Positions 61,031 to 64,000 of a DNA stretch of 64,000 bases are shown piece after piece. Within the stretch, counting starts at the first letter, position 1; the number at the start of each line of letters is the position of its first letter. The translations under genes and the position numbers were made by a program. The notes under the pieces are model-generated. The model was not told the DNA's origin. It saw only the letters and a program-made list of their open reading frames with translations, and did not search any database. The stretch is taken from positions 14,880,001 to 14,944,000 of the forward strand of contig NC_135772.1 of NCBI RefSeq assembly GCF_028453695.1, in the 5' to 3' direction. The stretch is from Augochlora pura. Lineage: Eukaryota > Arthropoda > Insecta > Hymenoptera > Halictidae.

Positions 61031-61560
61031 CACATTGCACAATGCCTCCGACAGATCTCTGCCAACCAAATTCGCCGACGAACTCTTGCAAACCGAACGA
61101 TGTATCCCAATACTCTGCCCCCCCCCCCTCCACCATCATTAAAATGACGGAGCTTAAAAGCTCGAGAGAAATTATTTCCTCAAATTACGCCACAGCGTCC
61201 AGTCACGATCTATGGTTCAATCACGATGCACCTTCCAGCAGGTCTAACCTGTCATCGCGTTATCTTAGCAGCTCTTGCGTAATCTCCCCCCCCCCCCCCC
61301 CCCGCTAACCTCTCGCAGCGCACACTGGGTCATATGTGTTGCACTCCAAATTCCGAGTCCCGAAATTCCGACTGCAATGTCTTTGTTCTGGGACAAAGTT
61401 CGTACAAAGCGAACCATCCGACGTGTGTTGGTCCAACTTGAATTCCAATCCTGCTGGAACGGCACGGTTTACGGAACTTCGACTGCGAGTGAATTCCTCG
61501 GAAAATTAGAGTCTAATGACTGTTCTAAATCCGTGTGAAGGCTCTATACAGGGTGGTTCG
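61031..61560. other. C-tract-bearing segment, possibly mobile-element derived
   Basis: Runs of eleven C (61118-61128) and eighteen C (61286-61303) interrupt overlapping frames on both strands: 61042-61308 plus, 61275-61538 plus and 61265-61465 minus. The segment ends next to the shared motif at 61546. Neither translation matches a transposase I know. Confidence 0.3.
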
Positions 61561-61562
61561 CG
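61546..61562 (+). repeat. Possible transposon-end motif, copy 2
   Basis: TATACAGGGTGGTTCGC matches the 17-mer at 7851 with one difference. Downstream sequences diverge, so only the edge is shared. Confidence 0.35.
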
Positions 61563-62080
61563 CAGCTTGTGGGCTGACTGCAACCTCCGAAGCATGCATC
61601 GGGCAACGAATGTTTCGATACGAAAGTTGCGCGATCGAAAGGGTGTTTATTTATTTTTTTTATAGGCAAAATCGAAGATTTGGAGGTCGATTATTTTTTT
61701 TCTTAAATTGTATATTATATTTTTTATATTGGGTTAACCGGAAAATTCTGTCTGTTCTCGGAACGAAAGGAAACAATAAATTTTGTATACACCTAATATT
61801 TACTGTATTATTATATGCACCTAATATCTATTGTAATAATTTAATATAATTATAACCTATGCCCTGTTGGCAGCACGATAGCGATTTGTGAATAGCATTT
61901 TTGAGAAATATATGTCGCAAATGTACTGTCCTTTATTTGTCTTAAATCTAATAATTAACGAGTAATTGTTAAAATAAACTGAAATTATTAGACAGTAAAG
62001 TGTTCTTCGAAACAAAGAATAAAAATTGATTGCTTGTTGATTTTTTGGAACCGAAAATAATAGCACGTAAATAGCAGTCC
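61563..62080. other. AT-rich spacer
   Basis: The plus frame 61535-61849 is rich in phenylalanine and tyrosine because of T-rich DNA. No gene recognised. Confidence 0.4.
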
Positions 62081-62700
62081 TCTTCGTTCAGCGCGCTAGC
62101 GCGAACGAGTTAAATGCAATCGATTAAGGAAGGCGACGCGTAAACAATATTCCCGTGGTTCTGGCCGGCACAGAAAGGTTTATTGAAACAAAGATCAATT
62201 TGTTGCGGCCGACTGCAATTACCAACGCTCCTTCCACCGGCGGAGACGTCAGTTTCGGATGGGCGATTTATCTCGCCGGCGCAGAGATCCGCGCGCACCG
62301 ATTGCATTCCATCCATCTTCGTCCATGAGCTGAACTTCTCATGCCCGATGGTGCGATCTTCATCGCGTTATCGCATGCAACTAACGTCGACGTCGGGAGG
62401 ATCGGGCCCCGGCTGCTCCACCGTCGTTCCTCTTTATCTGCGAATCAGATTGCGCGCCACGGACTTTTTCGCGCACGCTTTGAGCCTCGCTTTTAGTCCC
62501 GCTTTTAGTCTCGCTTACAAAGCGCGTGTCGCGACTGACGCGCCCGTTAGGTGACTGCTGGACACGCTGCTTCTCTCGCCGCATATAGTTACAACTAATC
62601 GAGCGGGGAACTTCAATTTTCCGGAAAACTATGAGACGCAGAATGCGCCGCGCAATTCTACCGAATTATATCCTGCACGGACGATTTCGTTTCAAGTTAA
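62081..62700. other. CpG-rich patch
   Basis: Starts with the palindrome GCGCTAGCGC. The plus frame 62183-62554 and the minus frames over it overlap. The repeated GCTTTTAGTC near 62489-62511 is a short direct duplication. No gene called. Confidence 0.4.
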
Positions 62701-64000
62701 TGCTTTTTTCACTTTTAAGATGTAGTAAGATTTTATTTGTTAACAGATCTGCTTCACATGGAATTATCACATGGGCGCTAGTGAACAAAATACGGTAGCT
62801 TAATGCGACATTTGGATTTAATTATCAACTTGCATTCTTTAAATTGTTCTCGTCCTTTGAATTGCACGTTTCTCTCGTAAATGAATAAAATTCGCAGTTT
62901 AGTCATTTTTTAGAAGTCTATCTCATTTGTTTGAGTCATAGTTATGGCTGCAAATAGATCAATGAGCGTTAACGTATGAAATACAAGACCGCAAAAGTAT
63001 AACAAGTTTACCCTTAGAAAATTTATATTATATTATAAGTTAAGGCTCGCAGTCAAAAATAAAAATGTCCAAAACGTGGCACTTTTTGATAGAAGCTCTT
63101 ATTTTATAGTCATCACTCATATTTGATCTTAAACATCTGCAACTAGTAATTTGTTGAGGTATACGTTAAATATTTTTAATTGTCAAGCGGACTTTAACTA
63201 TGTTAATTACGCCAGGTTACCGCGATGTAGTAGTTCCTTGTCTCTGTATTTCTGTCCTGTCTCGGTCCATTCTCATTTCCATTTCCACGTCTATTTGTGC
63301 AACCAGATTCCATCTGTTTCTCTTTAGGAGGCGCACACGCGGTCTCTCGTTTACTTCTTATTCGATTCTGTTCGTTTACCTCTCGCAGGTAAACTTCGAT
63401 GTCCGAAAGAGTTCGATCGAAGACGATGCAACACTGAAGGCAATTTTCACTTCTCACCAATTTATGTTTACATCCTCTTCAATTTATATTTAAATTCATA
63501 TTTTGAAATATATTTATATCATTTTATAAAAAGTGTTCTCAACAAATGAATCGTATTGTTGAAAGTATAAAATCATGTTCTTCGAGAACAAATTGTTATA
63601 CAGACGATCGATACACGCAGCATACTAAATTAATTTGTAATAATTAATTAATCGGTGGATGTTAATCTCTGTTCCAACACCACGTGTCGATTGAACACAA
63701 TTACGACTATTTGCAGCTCCATTTTATAATGTTTGCATAGATAAGTGCAACATCTATGATTTTCGTTGTCACAGCTGCGTTTACTTACAATTAAACGCTT
63801 TAATCGTAGAAACGCTGCGTTCCTCGCAGACTTCTAAGCTCGGTAAACTAATTTCACGTGTGTCAGCACTTGATACAAATAACCACCGAGCAAGAAATTT
63901 ATACACTCCGCTAAGAACTTTATTGGGCTGTGCGGAACGTGCGAGTGATAAACTGCATCGTTTTCTTTTATTTCGTCGATTTGCACGCGCGGCACTCGAG
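62701..64000. other. AT-rich end of the window
   Basis: Two overlapping frames on opposite strands at 63200-63493 show no domain. No RNA gene or repeat recognised. Confidence 0.4.

Noticed and set aside
61042..61538. Overlapping frames around C tracts as a transposase remnant
   Set aside because: No catalytic motif or family resemblance is visible in either strand. Kept only as a possible mobile-derived segment.

Overview
This window looks like a non-coding or gene-poor stretch of an insect nuclear genome, most likely a hymenopteran such as a bee. AT-rich stretches alternate with CG-rich, CpG-dense blocks that have no obvious CpG depletion. There are many microsatellites (CT, GA, CA, GAA, poly-G/C) and many minisatellites. 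Short TTAA-flanked elements end in motifs such as CCCTTTGCACTCG, which I associate with bee genomes. The organism call is inference; no conserved gene pins it down. There is no bacterial layout: no operons, no ribosome binding sites, and no open frame longer than about 220 codons.

I recognise no known protein-coding gene. The longest open frames lie in CpG-rich blocks where several frames are open at once, so length alone is weak evidence. A few candidate exons or small ORFs have some independent support and are listed with low to moderate confidence. The best is a minus-strand exon at 36831-37089 with a good acceptor and a strong GTAAGT donor. Others are a putative first coding exon at 23881-23935, a well-formed 80-codon ORF at 18733-18975, and short ORFs at 15923-16090 and 37970-38104.

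The clearest structures are not protein-coding. (1) A 121-nt near-symmetric foldback at 46315-46435 has about 43 of 54 stem positions paired, no bulges and a 13-nt loop. It is a candidate microRNA or long-hairpin RNA that I cannot match to a family. (2) Six short elements of 179-248 bp (13865, 26819, 43642, 45258, 57970, 59460) each have inverted ends that include TTAA, as expected of piggyBac-type MITEs. (3) Minisatellites have unit sizes of 67, 82, 22, 20, 32 and 18 bp, and there is a degenerate AT array at 58.6-58.9 kb. (4) Regulatory-looking palindromes include an 18-bp perfect palindrome with GTCACGTGAC at 31762 and a CRE/ETS/E-box group near 43.1-43.3 kb.

Layout: 0-10 kb is AT-rich with CpG-rich patches. 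10.2-16.7 kb is the longest CpG-rich block, with purine tracts and candidate exons. 16.7-30.6 kb is mixed. 30.6-40.9 kb is mostly AT-rich and holds the minus-strand exon candidate. 40.9-48.2 kb is mixed and holds the GC-palindrome cluster, three of the MITE-like elements' neighbours and the RNA hairpin. 48.2-52.7 kb is an AT-rich desert. 52.7-64 kb is mixed with two MITEs and several microsatellites. The window may be mostly intron and intergenic DNA of large genes whose main exons lie outside it.
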